This document shows, one piece after another, positions 36,419-43,688 of a stretch of DNA of 43,702 nucleotides. Position numbers and translations under genes: made by a program. The stretch lies in the NCBI GenBank assembly GCA_002422725.1, contig DITE01000016.1, positions 53,135 through 96,836 of the forward strand, given 5' to 3'. Below the pieces are notes generated by a model, which ran no database searches, was not told the origin of the DNA, and saw nothing but the letters and a program-made list of their open reading frames with translations. Every line of letters begins with the position of its first letter. The first letter of the stretch is position 1. This DNA comes from Bacteroidales bacterium UBA6192 (GTDB lineage Bacteria; Bacteroidota; Bacteroidia; Bacteroidales; F082).

Positions 36419-36552
36419 GCCGCCAACAAAAGGTATATTTTATGGGGGTTTCAGAGGTTTTTGAAAGTTGGTGTTTTTTATTAACTTTGGTGTAAATTGA
36501 TAGTGAAGTGCAATTAATTCCCCCACAAAACATACCTTTGACCGTTACCGCC
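36419..36552 (+). repeat. attC-like cassette site 1
   Basis: It runs from GCCGCCAAC (36419-36427) to GTTACCGCC (36544-36552). After AAC comes AAA (36428-36430), then the arm AGGTATaTTTTaTGGGGG (36431-36448), a 71-base loop, the arm CCCCCAcAAAAcATACCT (36520-36537), the spacer TTGACC and GTT. The stem is 6+4+6 bp with two A/C mismatches at positions 7 and 12. The 409-base gap 36412-36820 is made of this site plus the A/C-rich leader of cassette 2. Confidence 0.85.
36460..36489 (+). promoter_or_regulatory. Promoter inside the loop of cassette site 1
   Basis: TTTG (36460-36463), 18 bases, then TAACTTTG (36482-36489) is a full Bacteroidota promoter match inside the 71-base loop. It points into cassette 2, whose first gene begins about 325 bases downstream of the expected start site. 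Confidence 0.55.
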
Positions 36553-36625
36553 AAGTGTAAAAAAAACGACACCGCAGACAATTTGCTACATAAAGACTAA
36601 AAAAAAAAGAAAGAGAAAAATAACT

Positions 36626-36712
36626 GCCGACACACAAAACAGCACATTTGCAAACCGCACAAGCCGACACACAACCTAAGTTTGCAAAAGCGCTGTTTTC
36701 TTTCCGACACAC
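36626..36712 (+). repeat. Inverted and direct repeats upstream of the type III restriction gene
   Basis: Two 20-base arms (36636-36655 and 36680-36699) are complementary at 18 positions, with a 24-base loop. CCGACACAC occurs at 36627, 36664 and 36704, framing the arms. It does not have the 6-1-4-1-6 plan of the cassette sites. It may be an operator, a leader structure or a decayed site. The surrounding leader 36553-36735 is strikingly rich in A and C on this strand and includes a 10-A run at 36599-36608. Confidence 0.45.
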
Positions 36713-36820
36713 TCAAACCCACCCACCACCCTTGAAAACTCGTTGAAAAGAATTGAAATAAATAGAAAGAATAAACAAGTTAAATTGGTATTTTAGCGAT
36801 TTAAATTATTGATGTATTAA

Positions 36821-39730
36821 ATGACAGAAAAAACAGAAACAAAACAGTTTCAATATGAAATACAATCCTATCAAGAAGACTGCGTAGGCAATTTAATTAG
36901 TCTTTTTGAAAGCCTACGCCTAAAAGAAAATTTTGGCGATGTGCTAACGACACATCATAATAAAAACAAATACAAATTCCCTGTTCAAGACAACAATAAC
37001 ATTGATGTCATGATGGAAACGGGAACGGGAAAAACTTTTACGTTTATCAAAACCATTTTTGAACTAAACAGAAATTTTGGCTACAAAAAGTTTATCGTTC
37101 TTATTCCAACCGTTCCAATTCGTGAAGGAACTAAAACGAATTTAGAGGACACCAAAGATTATTTTAAGAGTTTTTACGCCAACGAAAAAGAAAAAGAAAT
37201 TGAAACTTTTGTTTACGAAGGCGGAAACCTTTCTGCAGTAAAACAATTTATTGGCACTTCTCATCTATCAGTTTTGGTAATGACACCAAGCTCGTTTAAC
37301 AGCCGTGACAATATTCTGAATCGTCCATTAGAGCAAGAAATGAACGCACCTGAATTATTTGTAAAAAATCAAGAACCGCCAAAATCGTATTTGGAATGTT
37401 TGAAACGCTTACATCCAATTGTGGTAATGGACGAACCGCACCGTTTTGAGGGAGATGCGTTTAAAACATATTTCAAAGGTTTTGACAATTACTATTTGCG
37501 ATTTGGAGCAACATTTCCAAAGAAGAAAGACAGTTTACCTTTGTCAAACGTAGCGTATGTTTTAGACAGCATTTCATCTTTCCGACAAAACTTGGTAAAG
37601 AAAATTGTTGTTTACACGCAGGATGTTATTGAAAACACAGATACGCTTATTGGAATTGAAAATAAAAAAGCAATTGTTAGCACCTTAACCAACGGAATTA
37701 TTGTGAGAAGAGAGTTGGGTATTGGTGCAGTTTTCAACGGTAAAACTATCAGAAAGATAAATAAAGACACCATCGTTTTAGCGGATGATACCATTGAAAA
37801 GGTTGATTATTCTTTATCGAACGAATCATTGCGAGCAATGATAAAAGAAACAATCAAAATACATTTTGAGAAAGAAAAATCTTTGTATGAGCAGGGAATA
37901 AAAGTACTCACCTTGTTTTTTATGGAAAGCGACATAAGCTTATTTCGTGGCGTAAATCCCAAAATCAAAAACATATTTGAAGAAGAATACAAAAAACAGT
38001 ATAACGAAGTTTTAGTAACACTTGACAAAACAAGCGACTACTACAAATACTTGCAAAACGATTTTGACAGCGACAACACTTTGCAAGTTCACAAAGGTTA
38101 TTTTTCGGGCGACAAAGGAAACGCAGACGAAAAAGTAAAATCTGGTGTTGATGAGATTTTGAGTGACAAAAAGAAATTGCTTTCGTTTGAAAGTCCTACA
38201 CGTTTTATTTTTTCAATTTGGGCTTTGCAAGAAGGCTGGGACAATCCAAATGTTTTTACCATTTGCAAACTTTCAAATCAAGGAAGCGAAATTTCAAAAA
38301 TGCAACAAATTGGGCGTGGGTTACGGATTAGCGTAAATCAAAATTTGCAACGAAACACGCTTAAAAATTTGAATGACGACCAGGAGGTATTTTGGAAAAT
38401 AAACAATCTTGATGTGGTTGTTTCAAGCAAAGAACAAGGTTTTGTTGAAGCAATTCAAAACGAAATTTTAAGCAATTCGTTTTTGGTTTCTGAAACATTT
38501 ACTGAACAAGAATTAATTAAAATTTTGAAAGAAAAAACGGACTTTGACGATGATACAGTCGTTGCCCTGGTTGATGATGTTTTGAAAGAGAAGAAAATGA
38601 TTGTTCGTAAAGCAATAGTTGATGGACAAAAAATTTACGAGAAATCGCCTGATTTTTCTGCCCTTCTGAAAGAACAAAATTTGCCCGAAGAACAAGTAAA
38701 AGCAATAGAAAGTTTGTTTGCAACAGACACAAACACTTACGTTCAGAAAGCAGAAAAGAAAAAAGAGAAAAAGAAAGTTTTCATTAAAGCAGCACACCTT
38801 CAAGAGTTTCAAAATTTATGGAACGCCATAAACAAAAATGCTTTTTATGTTTTGGACACTTTAAGCGAAGAAAAAGAAAACCAACTTATCCAAAATATAA
38901 AAATAGAAATTGAAGCCGTAAACATTGAGGAAATTTTGTTGCAGACTATTCGGGCGGAACTCATCGTAAATAAAATTGGCGAGCAAGGTGCAATAACCGA
39001 AAAACTAACCGACACTGTATCTTACAAAAGCAAAGTTGATTATTTAGAGTTGGTTCGCACTTTATCAAACAACACTAAAACACCTATTTCATTTGTGATA
39101 AAGATTTTCAACGCTCTGAGCAATGATTTTAAAAACAAAATGATTTGCAACAATCCAGAACAAGCACAAAGAGAAATTACCGAAATAATTCGCAAAAACT
39201 TAGTTGCAATGCTTAAAGCAAACATTAAGTATGACGGAATTAGTGGATCTGTTTTGCCAAACGTATTTAAAACCGAAAAAGGGAAAACATATTTAGACAC
39301 AGGAAGTGTTGGCAAATTTCAAAAAGACATTACAGACGATTTTTCTTTGAAAACAAAATGGGTATTTGAAGAAGTAATTGAATACGACAGCGATTTTGAA
39401 TTGGAAATTGTAGAACAAGACCCTGATATGGAAAGCATTGAAATTTTCGGCAAACTTCCACGCTTAAAAATTAAAACACCATTGGGCGATTACAATCCCG
39501 ACTTTTGCTATGCTATCAAAAGCACAGAGGACAACAAAATATTCCTTGTTGTGGAAGCCAAAGGCTACAAATCTTCTACAGCAATTCCCATAGATGAAAA
39601 AAGGAAAATTGACTTTGCCAAAAAATATTTTGAGGCATTAAATGAGCATTACAAAAACGAGAACATTAAAATTTCATTTAAAGAACGTATCAATAAAACG
39701 CAATTGGCGGCATTGATAAATAACGCATAA
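36821..39730 (+). CDS. Type III restriction enzyme, Res subunit
   Basis: This encodes 969 residues. A superfamily 2 helicase core comes first: Walker A METGTGKT at residues 65-72, motif II Asp204-Glu-Pro-His207 (VVMDEPHRF), and motif VI MQQIGRGLRI. The C-terminal endonuclease domain has the PD-(D/E)XK signature Asp894 (YNPDFCY) with Glu912-Ala-Lys914 (LVVEAKGYKS). With Mod it forms the ATP-dependent restriction complex that cuts unmodified DNA after head-to-head site communication. Length and both domains look complete, so it is probably active. It precedes mod by 3 bases; the more usual order is mod then res. The AT-rich composition matches the other cassettes. Confidence 0.9.
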   Translation: MTEKTETKQFQYEIQSYQEDCVGNLISLFESLRLKENFGDVLTTHHNKNKYKFPVQDNNNIDVMMETGTGKTFTFIKTIFELNRNFGYKKFIVLIPTVPIREGTKTNLEDTKDYFKSFYANEKEKEIETFVYEGGNLSAVKQFIGTSHLSVLVMTPSSFNSRDNILNRPLEQEMNAPELFVKNQEPPKSYLECLKRLHPIVVMDEPHRFEGDAFKTYFKGFDNYYLRFGATFPKKKDSLPLSNVAYVLDSISSFRQNLVKKIVVYTQDVIENTDTLIGIENKKAIVSTLTNGIIVRRELGIGAVFNGKTIRKINKDTIVLADDTIEKVDYSLSNESLRAMIKETIKIHFEKEKSLYEQGIKVLTLFFMESDISLFRGVNPKIKNIFEEEYKKQYNEVLVTLDKTSDYYKYLQNDFDSDNTLQVHKGYFSGDKGNADEKVKSGVDEILSDKKKLLSFESPTRFIFSIWALQEGWDNPNVFTICKLSNQGSEISKMQQIGRGLRISVNQNLQRNTLKNLNDDQEVFWKINNLDVVVSSKEQGFVEAIQNEILSNSFLVSETFTEQELIKILKEKTDFDDDTVVALVDDVLKEKKMIVRKAIVDGQKIYEKSPDFSALLKEQNLPEEQVKAIESLFATDTNTYVQKAEKKKEKKKVFIKAAHLQEFQNLWNAINKNAFYVLDTLSEEKENQLIQNIKIEIEAVNIEEILLQTIRAELIVNKIGEQGAITEKLTDTVSYKSKVDYLELVRTLSNNTKTPISFVIKIFNALSNDFKNKMICNNPEQAQREITEIIRKNLVAMLKANIKYDGISGSVLPNVFKTEKGKTYLDTGSVGKFQKDITDDFSLKTKWVFEEVIEYDSDFELEIVEQDPDMESIEIFGKLPRLKIKTPLGDYNPDFCYAIKSTEDNKIFLVVEAKGYKSSTAIPIDEKRKIDFAKKYFEALNEHYKNENIKISFKERINKTQLAALINNA

Positions 39731-39733
39731 AAA

Positions 39734-41656
39734 ATGGCAAAAGAAGAATTTTTAAACGCTGGTTATACCGTTGTTGGAGCAGATGACAACGAGAACAAAT
39801 TGTTGAGTTTTTTAAAAGAGAACTACCCAAGTGTAATTCGTGATACCGAAATAAACATAGAAGAATTGAAAACCGTTTTGGGTTTGCCCATTGACGAAAA
39901 AGTAAACGGATACGGTTTAAATTTTGTGGGTAGAAACTTTGCCAGAGCTAAGTATGCTCAAAAGACAGAAAAGGAATTACGCTTCAATACCACTTTAAGC
40001 AAGGCAATTGACACGACACAAAACTTGGTTTTGAAAGGCGACAATTTGGAAAGCTTAAAAATTCTAAAAAACCATTACAGCGGTCTTATTAAATGCATTT
40101 ACATTGACCCACCTTACAACACTTCCAACGATGAGTTTGTTTATCCCGACAAATTTGACAAAGAAGAAGCCGAGGTATTGGGCTTGGCGAACCTAAGTGA
40201 AAGCGATTTTGAACGAATGGATTTTAGTTTTAAAACTAAAAAAAGCCACAACGGTTGGTTGGCTTTTATATATCCACGCCTTTTGTTAGCAAGAGATTTA
40301 CTAAACAAAGACGGAGTTATTTTTATTAGTATTGACGACAACGAACAAGCAAATTTAAAATTGCTTTGTGATGATATTTTTGGAGAAGAGAATTTTGTGG
40401 CGAGCATTAATATAAAAGCTAATCCTAGAGGTAGACAATCTGATAGTAATGTAGCAACACTTCACGACTACCTTTTATGTTATGGGAAAAATCAAGATTT
40501 TGTTGAGTTAAATGGAATTCCTTTGACAGAAGAGGACATAGAAGAATTTGACCAATTTGATGAAGATGGTAAAGCGTGGCGTGAACTCGGCTTACGTCAA
40601 AGAGGCTCTGCTTCTTTAAGGACAGATAGACCAGATATGTTTTTCCCAATTTATGTAAATCCACAGGATTTTTCGGTGAGTTTAGAAGAAACTGGTTCAC
40701 ACTCCGTACCGGTTATTCCAAAAAAATCTACTGGAGTAGAAGGTAGATGGATGTGGGGCATTGATAAGGTCAAACGGGATAATAGCAGAATTTATGCAAG
40801 GCTAATAAAAAGAAGGAATGAGTTTGATATTTTTATTAAAGATTACTTAGAAAGGAACGATGAAATCCGAACAAAGAAACCAAAATCAATTTGGATTGAA
40901 AAGGATGTAAATACAGAAGCAGGAGGAAAATTAGTAAAGTCGCTTTTTGAATCGTCCGTGTTTTCTTACCCTAAACCAATTGGACTAATAAAAAGGATAA
41001 TTTCTTTAAGTACTAATTCAAATGAAACTATTCTTGATTTCTTCGCAGGTTCAGGCACAACAGGACACGCAGTAATGCAACTTAATGCAGAAGACGAAGG
41101 AAACCGTAAATTTATATTGTGCCAAATAGACGAACCTATTGACCCAGTAAAGAAAAAAGAAGCATATAACTTTTGCGTTGCAAACCATTTACCACCCGTA
41201 ATTTCAAGCATTACAGTAGAACGCTTAAAACGTGCTGGTGAAAAAATTGCCATAGAAATAGAAGAAGAAAATATAAAAGCAGGAATGTTTGAAGAACACA
41301 AAAAACAAGTACCCGATATTGGTTATAAAGTATTTGACAGCGTTGAAGCACCAAAGCTAAAAGTTGATGAAAAAGGACAAATTTCAATTACTGAAAATGA
41401 AATTGATTCGTTAAGTCGCATTTATAACATGATTTTTACAGTTGGTTTAGACGAACCAACACAAGTTCCCGAAACAGTTGTAGAAAATTGCATTTACAAA
41501 ATCGGCAACCATTATTACATAACAAACAGCGAAAAAATAAACAGCGATGATTATTCAAACGCAATTAAAAACGGCAAAGTATTTATTGACGGTTGGACTG
41601 CAAGTCTTAACGGGACATTACAGAATTACAAAGAAGATGTGAAAATTGTATTTTAG
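39734..41656 (+). CDS. Type III DNA methyltransferase, Mod subunit
   Basis: This encodes 640 residues. The catalytic motif IV is Asp125-Pro-Pro-Tyr128 (IYIDPPYNTSND), and motif I, the AdoMet site, follows later as DFFAGSGTTGHAV (435-447). This order is that of beta-class N6-adenine methyltransferases, the usual type III Mod. The segment between them (about 200-400) would hold the target-recognition domain, and LRFNTTLSKAIDTTQNLVLKGDN precedes motif IV as in other Mod proteins. It recognises DNA for both methylation and restriction. No simple-sequence tract suited to phase variation was seen within the gene. It lies 3 bases after res and is surely cotranscribed. Confidence 0.9.
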   Translation: MAKEEFLNAGYTVVGADDNENKLLSFLKENYPSVIRDTEINIEELKTVLGLPIDEKVNGYGLNFVGRNFARAKYAQKTEKELRFNTTLSKAIDTTQNLVLKGDNLESLKILKNHYSGLIKCIYIDPPYNTSNDEFVYPDKFDKEEAEVLGLANLSESDFERMDFSFKTKKSHNGWLAFIYPRLLLARDLLNKDGVIFISIDDNEQANLKLLCDDIFGEENFVASINIKANPRGRQSDSNVATLHDYLLCYGKNQDFVELNGIPLTEEDIEEFDQFDEDGKAWRELGLRQRGSASLRTDRPDMFFPIYVNPQDFSVSLEETGSHSVPVIPKKSTGVEGRWMWGIDKVKRDNSRIYARLIKRRNEFDIFIKDYLERNDEIRTKKPKSIWIEKDVNTEAGGKLVKSLFESSVFSYPKPIGLIKRIISLSTNSNETILDFFAGSGTTGHAVMQLNAEDEGNRKFILCQIDEPIDPVKKKEAYNFCVANHLPPVISSITVERLKRAGEKIAIEIEEENIKAGMFEEHKKQVPDIGYKVFDSVEAPKLKVDEKGQISITENEIDSLSRIYNMIFTVGLDEPTQVPETVVENCIYKIGNHYYITNSEKINSDDYSNAIKNGKVFIDGWTASLNGTLQNYKEDVKIVF

Positions 41657-41829
41657 AATAAATGATAATGAACAAACAAGCCCACGCTTCGTAGTCAAGC
41701 ACATTGGCTGGTCGCACAAAAAGCCAACGCACGTCCAAAACCAGCCAAAGAGCTTGCCTACCCAAGCGCACGTCAGACAGCAAAGATGTTGCAAATTGAT
41801 AGAAAAATGACTGGAAACAAAGAACACCT
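41657..41829 (+). other. A/C-rich non-coding tail of cassette 2
   Basis: No gene is seen between mod and the next cassette site. The strand is rich in A and C, with repeated short words such as GCACGTC, CCAGCC and CCAA. TTGGCTGG (41705-41712) and CCAGCCAA (about 41741) form an inverted pair. It does not show the cassette-site stem. Confidence 0.45.
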
Positions 41830-41965
41830 GGCGGTAACAAACGCTATAGCAAATGCGGGTATGCGTGTTCGTTGAAACATTTGAAATCTTTACATACATT
41901 TGTGCTGGCTGACAGTTGAGCAACAATTTATTCCCGCACTTGCCATAGCGTCATCCGTTATGGGC
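41830..41965 (+). repeat. attC-like cassette site 2
   Basis: It runs from GGCGGTAAC (41830-41838) to GTTATGGGC (41957-41965). AAA (41839-41841) leads into the arm CGCTATaGCAAaTGCGGG (41842-41859), a 73-base loop, the arm CCCGCAcTTGCcATAGCG (41933-41950), the spacer TCATCC and GTT. Mismatch positions 7 and 12 and the A/C identity are the same as in site 1. With the tail before it and the leader after it (41966-42137, no gene seen) it fills the gap 41657-42137. Confidence 0.85.
41872..41902 (+). promoter_or_regulatory. Promoter inside the loop of cassette site 2
   Basis: TTG (41872-41874), 20 bases, then TACATTTG (41895-41902) fits the Bacteroidota pattern and sits at the same place in the loop as in site 1. 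Both -33 boxes are followed by AAA. It would transcribe cassette 3. Confidence 0.5.
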
Positions 41966-43680
41966 AAGTTTAAGAAACGACACAACGGAATGACACAGAC
42001 AAGAGAACCACCGATTTTTGACACGTCTTGACAGATATGTTAAGACCAAAGAACAATTAAATTCACAAATGTGGAGACCAGAAACCACTATATAAAACGG
42101 GGCGTAACCGAAAAGCCTTATGAGTAGGAATTCTAAAATGATTATTATGAATAAATTGACTTCTGTTTTTGTAAAAATGTTGTTCATTTTATTATTTATT
42201 TTTTTTGGATGCAAAAAAGAGAATAGTGATCAACCGAACAATAACGTTAATATTGAAATTGTTGCAAGCTCATCGACAATTTCGGTTGGAAATTCTATAT
42301 CAGTTCATTTAAAAGATTTATCGCCATCAGATATATCTATGATAACATGGTCTTTTCCAGGAGCTATTAATGAAGCGTCAGAAGAATTTGAGCCTTCTGT
42401 GCGATATGATCATAGTGGCATTTATGATGTAAAAGTTGAATTAATAATAAATAATAAAACTTATACTAAGGAGAGCAAAAAGTTAATTACAGTTGGAAGT
42501 GGGCTTGAAGGAGATTGGGAAAGTGTTAATTTACCACCAATACAAAATAATTATCCATTGATTTTAAGTTTCTTTGAAGTTGAAGGAGCCCTCTTTGTAA
42601 ATACAAATGATGGCTTTTTCAAAAGTAATGATATTGGTATCACATGGATCAAATGTTGGGATTATGAGCCAAATCATTATCAGGTTTTTGCAGTAAAAAA
42701 ATTTAATAATAGGTTAATTGTTATAACTGATGAAACAGCTTTTTTTTCTGATAATGAAGGATTAACATGGAATAACACAAATTTAAGTTATAGTTTTCCA
42801 TATGGAACTAAAAGCTGTTATCTTGTAAATGTTGGCACTAAACTTTTATTAAAAGTTAATGATTTACAATATTCCTTATGTTATTATTCAGATGATAATG
42901 GTTTAACATGGAATAATGATGACATATTATATCAAATAGTTAAAGGTACAGCCGCAAGCAATCTATTTAGCACAGGTGATGTTGCTTTTATACGGGGTTC
43001 TGATATCAACGAACAACCTAACGGTATCTTCAGATCAATTGATGGTATAAATTGGGTAAAATTGGATCAGAATTTTAGCAGTTTTAGCTCCATGACTAGA
43101 ACGAATAATACATTATATTGTTTATTATCACTTGACAATTTTATTTTTAAGCTATATAAGTCGACAGACAATGGAGTTTCCTGGACTTTGGTCACCGATA
43201 AAGAGCTATATACTATATCTGCTTTTAATGGAAATTTATTTGCAGATGAACGAGGTGAATTCTCATTCCCATCATATTCAAAAGATGGAGGCTCGTCATG
43301 GATTGATATAACAGACAATTTAATTCTATATAATGATTATTGTATAACGGGTTTTAAACATGTTGGATTTGTGAATAATAACTTAATTGTTTCCGCTTTC
43401 ACGTACGACTTCCAATTTAACCATTATGTTTTTTTTAAACGTGATTTAGTAAATATGAAATGAAGCCAACAATAATTGGAAATTAAATGATTAATAGAAA
43501 ATTAATTGCTCTGTGAAAAAAAAGTCATTAAAACAGGTGCTAAACTAAACCATGCCCATAACAAAAGCTAAATGCAAGCGGGCAAATAATGTTGATTTGG
43601 AGCTGATTACACATAATAAGCATTATATTTTATTGAAAATTGATTGCTTCGAAATGCCCGCCTGCACTTAGCTTCGACCG
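41958..43680 (+). mobile_element. Cassette 3 (1723 bp): BNR-repeat lipoprotein
   Basis: It begins TTATGGGCA and its terminal site begins with the inverse, GCCCATAAC (43554-43562). One gene is carried, with leaders of about 180 bases before it and 90 after it before the site. Confidence 0.7.
42138..43463 (+). CDS. Cassette lipoprotein with PKD-like and BNR/sialidase-type repeats
   Basis: This encodes 441 residues from the ATG at 42138, which has AGGA eight bases upstream. ATGs at 42120 and 42147 are alternatives. The signal peptide ends LLFIFFGC with a lipidated Cys, so it is a surface or periplasmic lipoprotein. A PKD-like domain follows (about 35-125, with ITWSFPGA and VRYDHSGIYDVKVEL). The rest is a beta-propeller with BNR Asp-box repeats: SNDIGITW, SDNEGLTW, SDDNGLTW, STDNGVSW and SKDGGSSW. 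Such propellers bind glycans or proteins; no sialidase active site is evident. Its AT-rich codon use fits the cassettes rather than the core. Function within a mobile cassette is unknown. Confidence 0.8.
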   Translation: MIIMNKLTSVFVKMLFILLFIFFGCKKENSDQPNNNVNIEIVASSSTISVGNSISVHLKDLSPSDISMITWSFPGAINEASEEFEPSVRYDHSGIYDVKVELIINNKTYTKESKKLITVGSGLEGDWESVNLPPIQNNYPLILSFFEVEGALFVNTNDGFFKSNDIGITWIKCWDYEPNHYQVFAVKKFNNRLIVITDETAFFSDNEGLTWNNTNLSYSFPYGTKSCYLVNVGTKLLLKVNDLQYSLCYYSDDNGLTWNNDDILYQIVKGTAASNLFSTGDVAFIRGSDINEQPNGIFRSIDGINWVKLDQNFSSFSSMTRTNNTLYCLLSLDNFIFKLYKSTDNGVSWTLVTDKELYTISAFNGNLFADERGEFSFPSYSKDGGSSWIDITDNLILYNDYCITGFKHVGFVNNNLIVSAFTYDFQFNHYVFFKRDLVNMK

Positions 43681-43688
43681 TTGGCCTC
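43554..43688 (+). repeat. attC-like cassette site 3
   Basis: It runs from GCCCATAAC (43554-43562) to GTTGGCCTC (43680-43688). AAA (43563-43565) leads into the arm AGCTAAaTGCAaGCGGGCA (43566-43584), a 70-base loop, the arm TGCCCGCcTGCAcTTAGCT (43655-43673), the spacer TCGACC and GTT. The A/C mismatches again fall at positions 7 and 12. The loop holds only a degenerate -7 box (TATATTTT, 43624-43631) at the matching place. Cassette 4 starts at 43681 and leaves the window. Nothing else is seen in 43464-43553. Confidence 0.85.

Larger units (their letters stand above)
35241..36544 (+). mobile_element. Cassette 1 (1304 bp): PD-(D/E)XK-type gene
   Basis: The cassette runs from the TT of the insertion point to the G of GTT at 36544. 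It holds one gene, whose stop is 7 bases before the cassette site, a compactness typical of integron cassettes. Confidence 0.7.
36545..41957 (+). mobile_element. Cassette 2 (5413 bp): type III restriction-modification system
   Basis: It begins TTACCGCCA and its terminal site begins with the inverse, GGCGGTAAC (41830-41838). Extending outward, 14 of 15 bases match when the two ends are compared. It carries two genes, which is large for a cassette. Confidence 0.7.

Noticed and set aside
36419..36552. Reading the cassette sites as intrinsic terminators
   Set aside because: The arms are 71-73 bases apart, have regular mismatches and are not followed by T-runs; two of the loops contain good promoters.
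36599..36608. Ten-A run as a phase-variation switch of the restriction system
   Set aside because: It lies more than 200 bases before the res start, in non-coding DNA, and not at a promoter spacer that I can identify.
36419..43688. Reading the three sites as copies of a small transposon or REP element
   Set aside because: The arm sequences are unrelated between sites while the geometry is fixed, and the outer bases match within cassettes. Copies of a transposon would share sequence and show target duplications.
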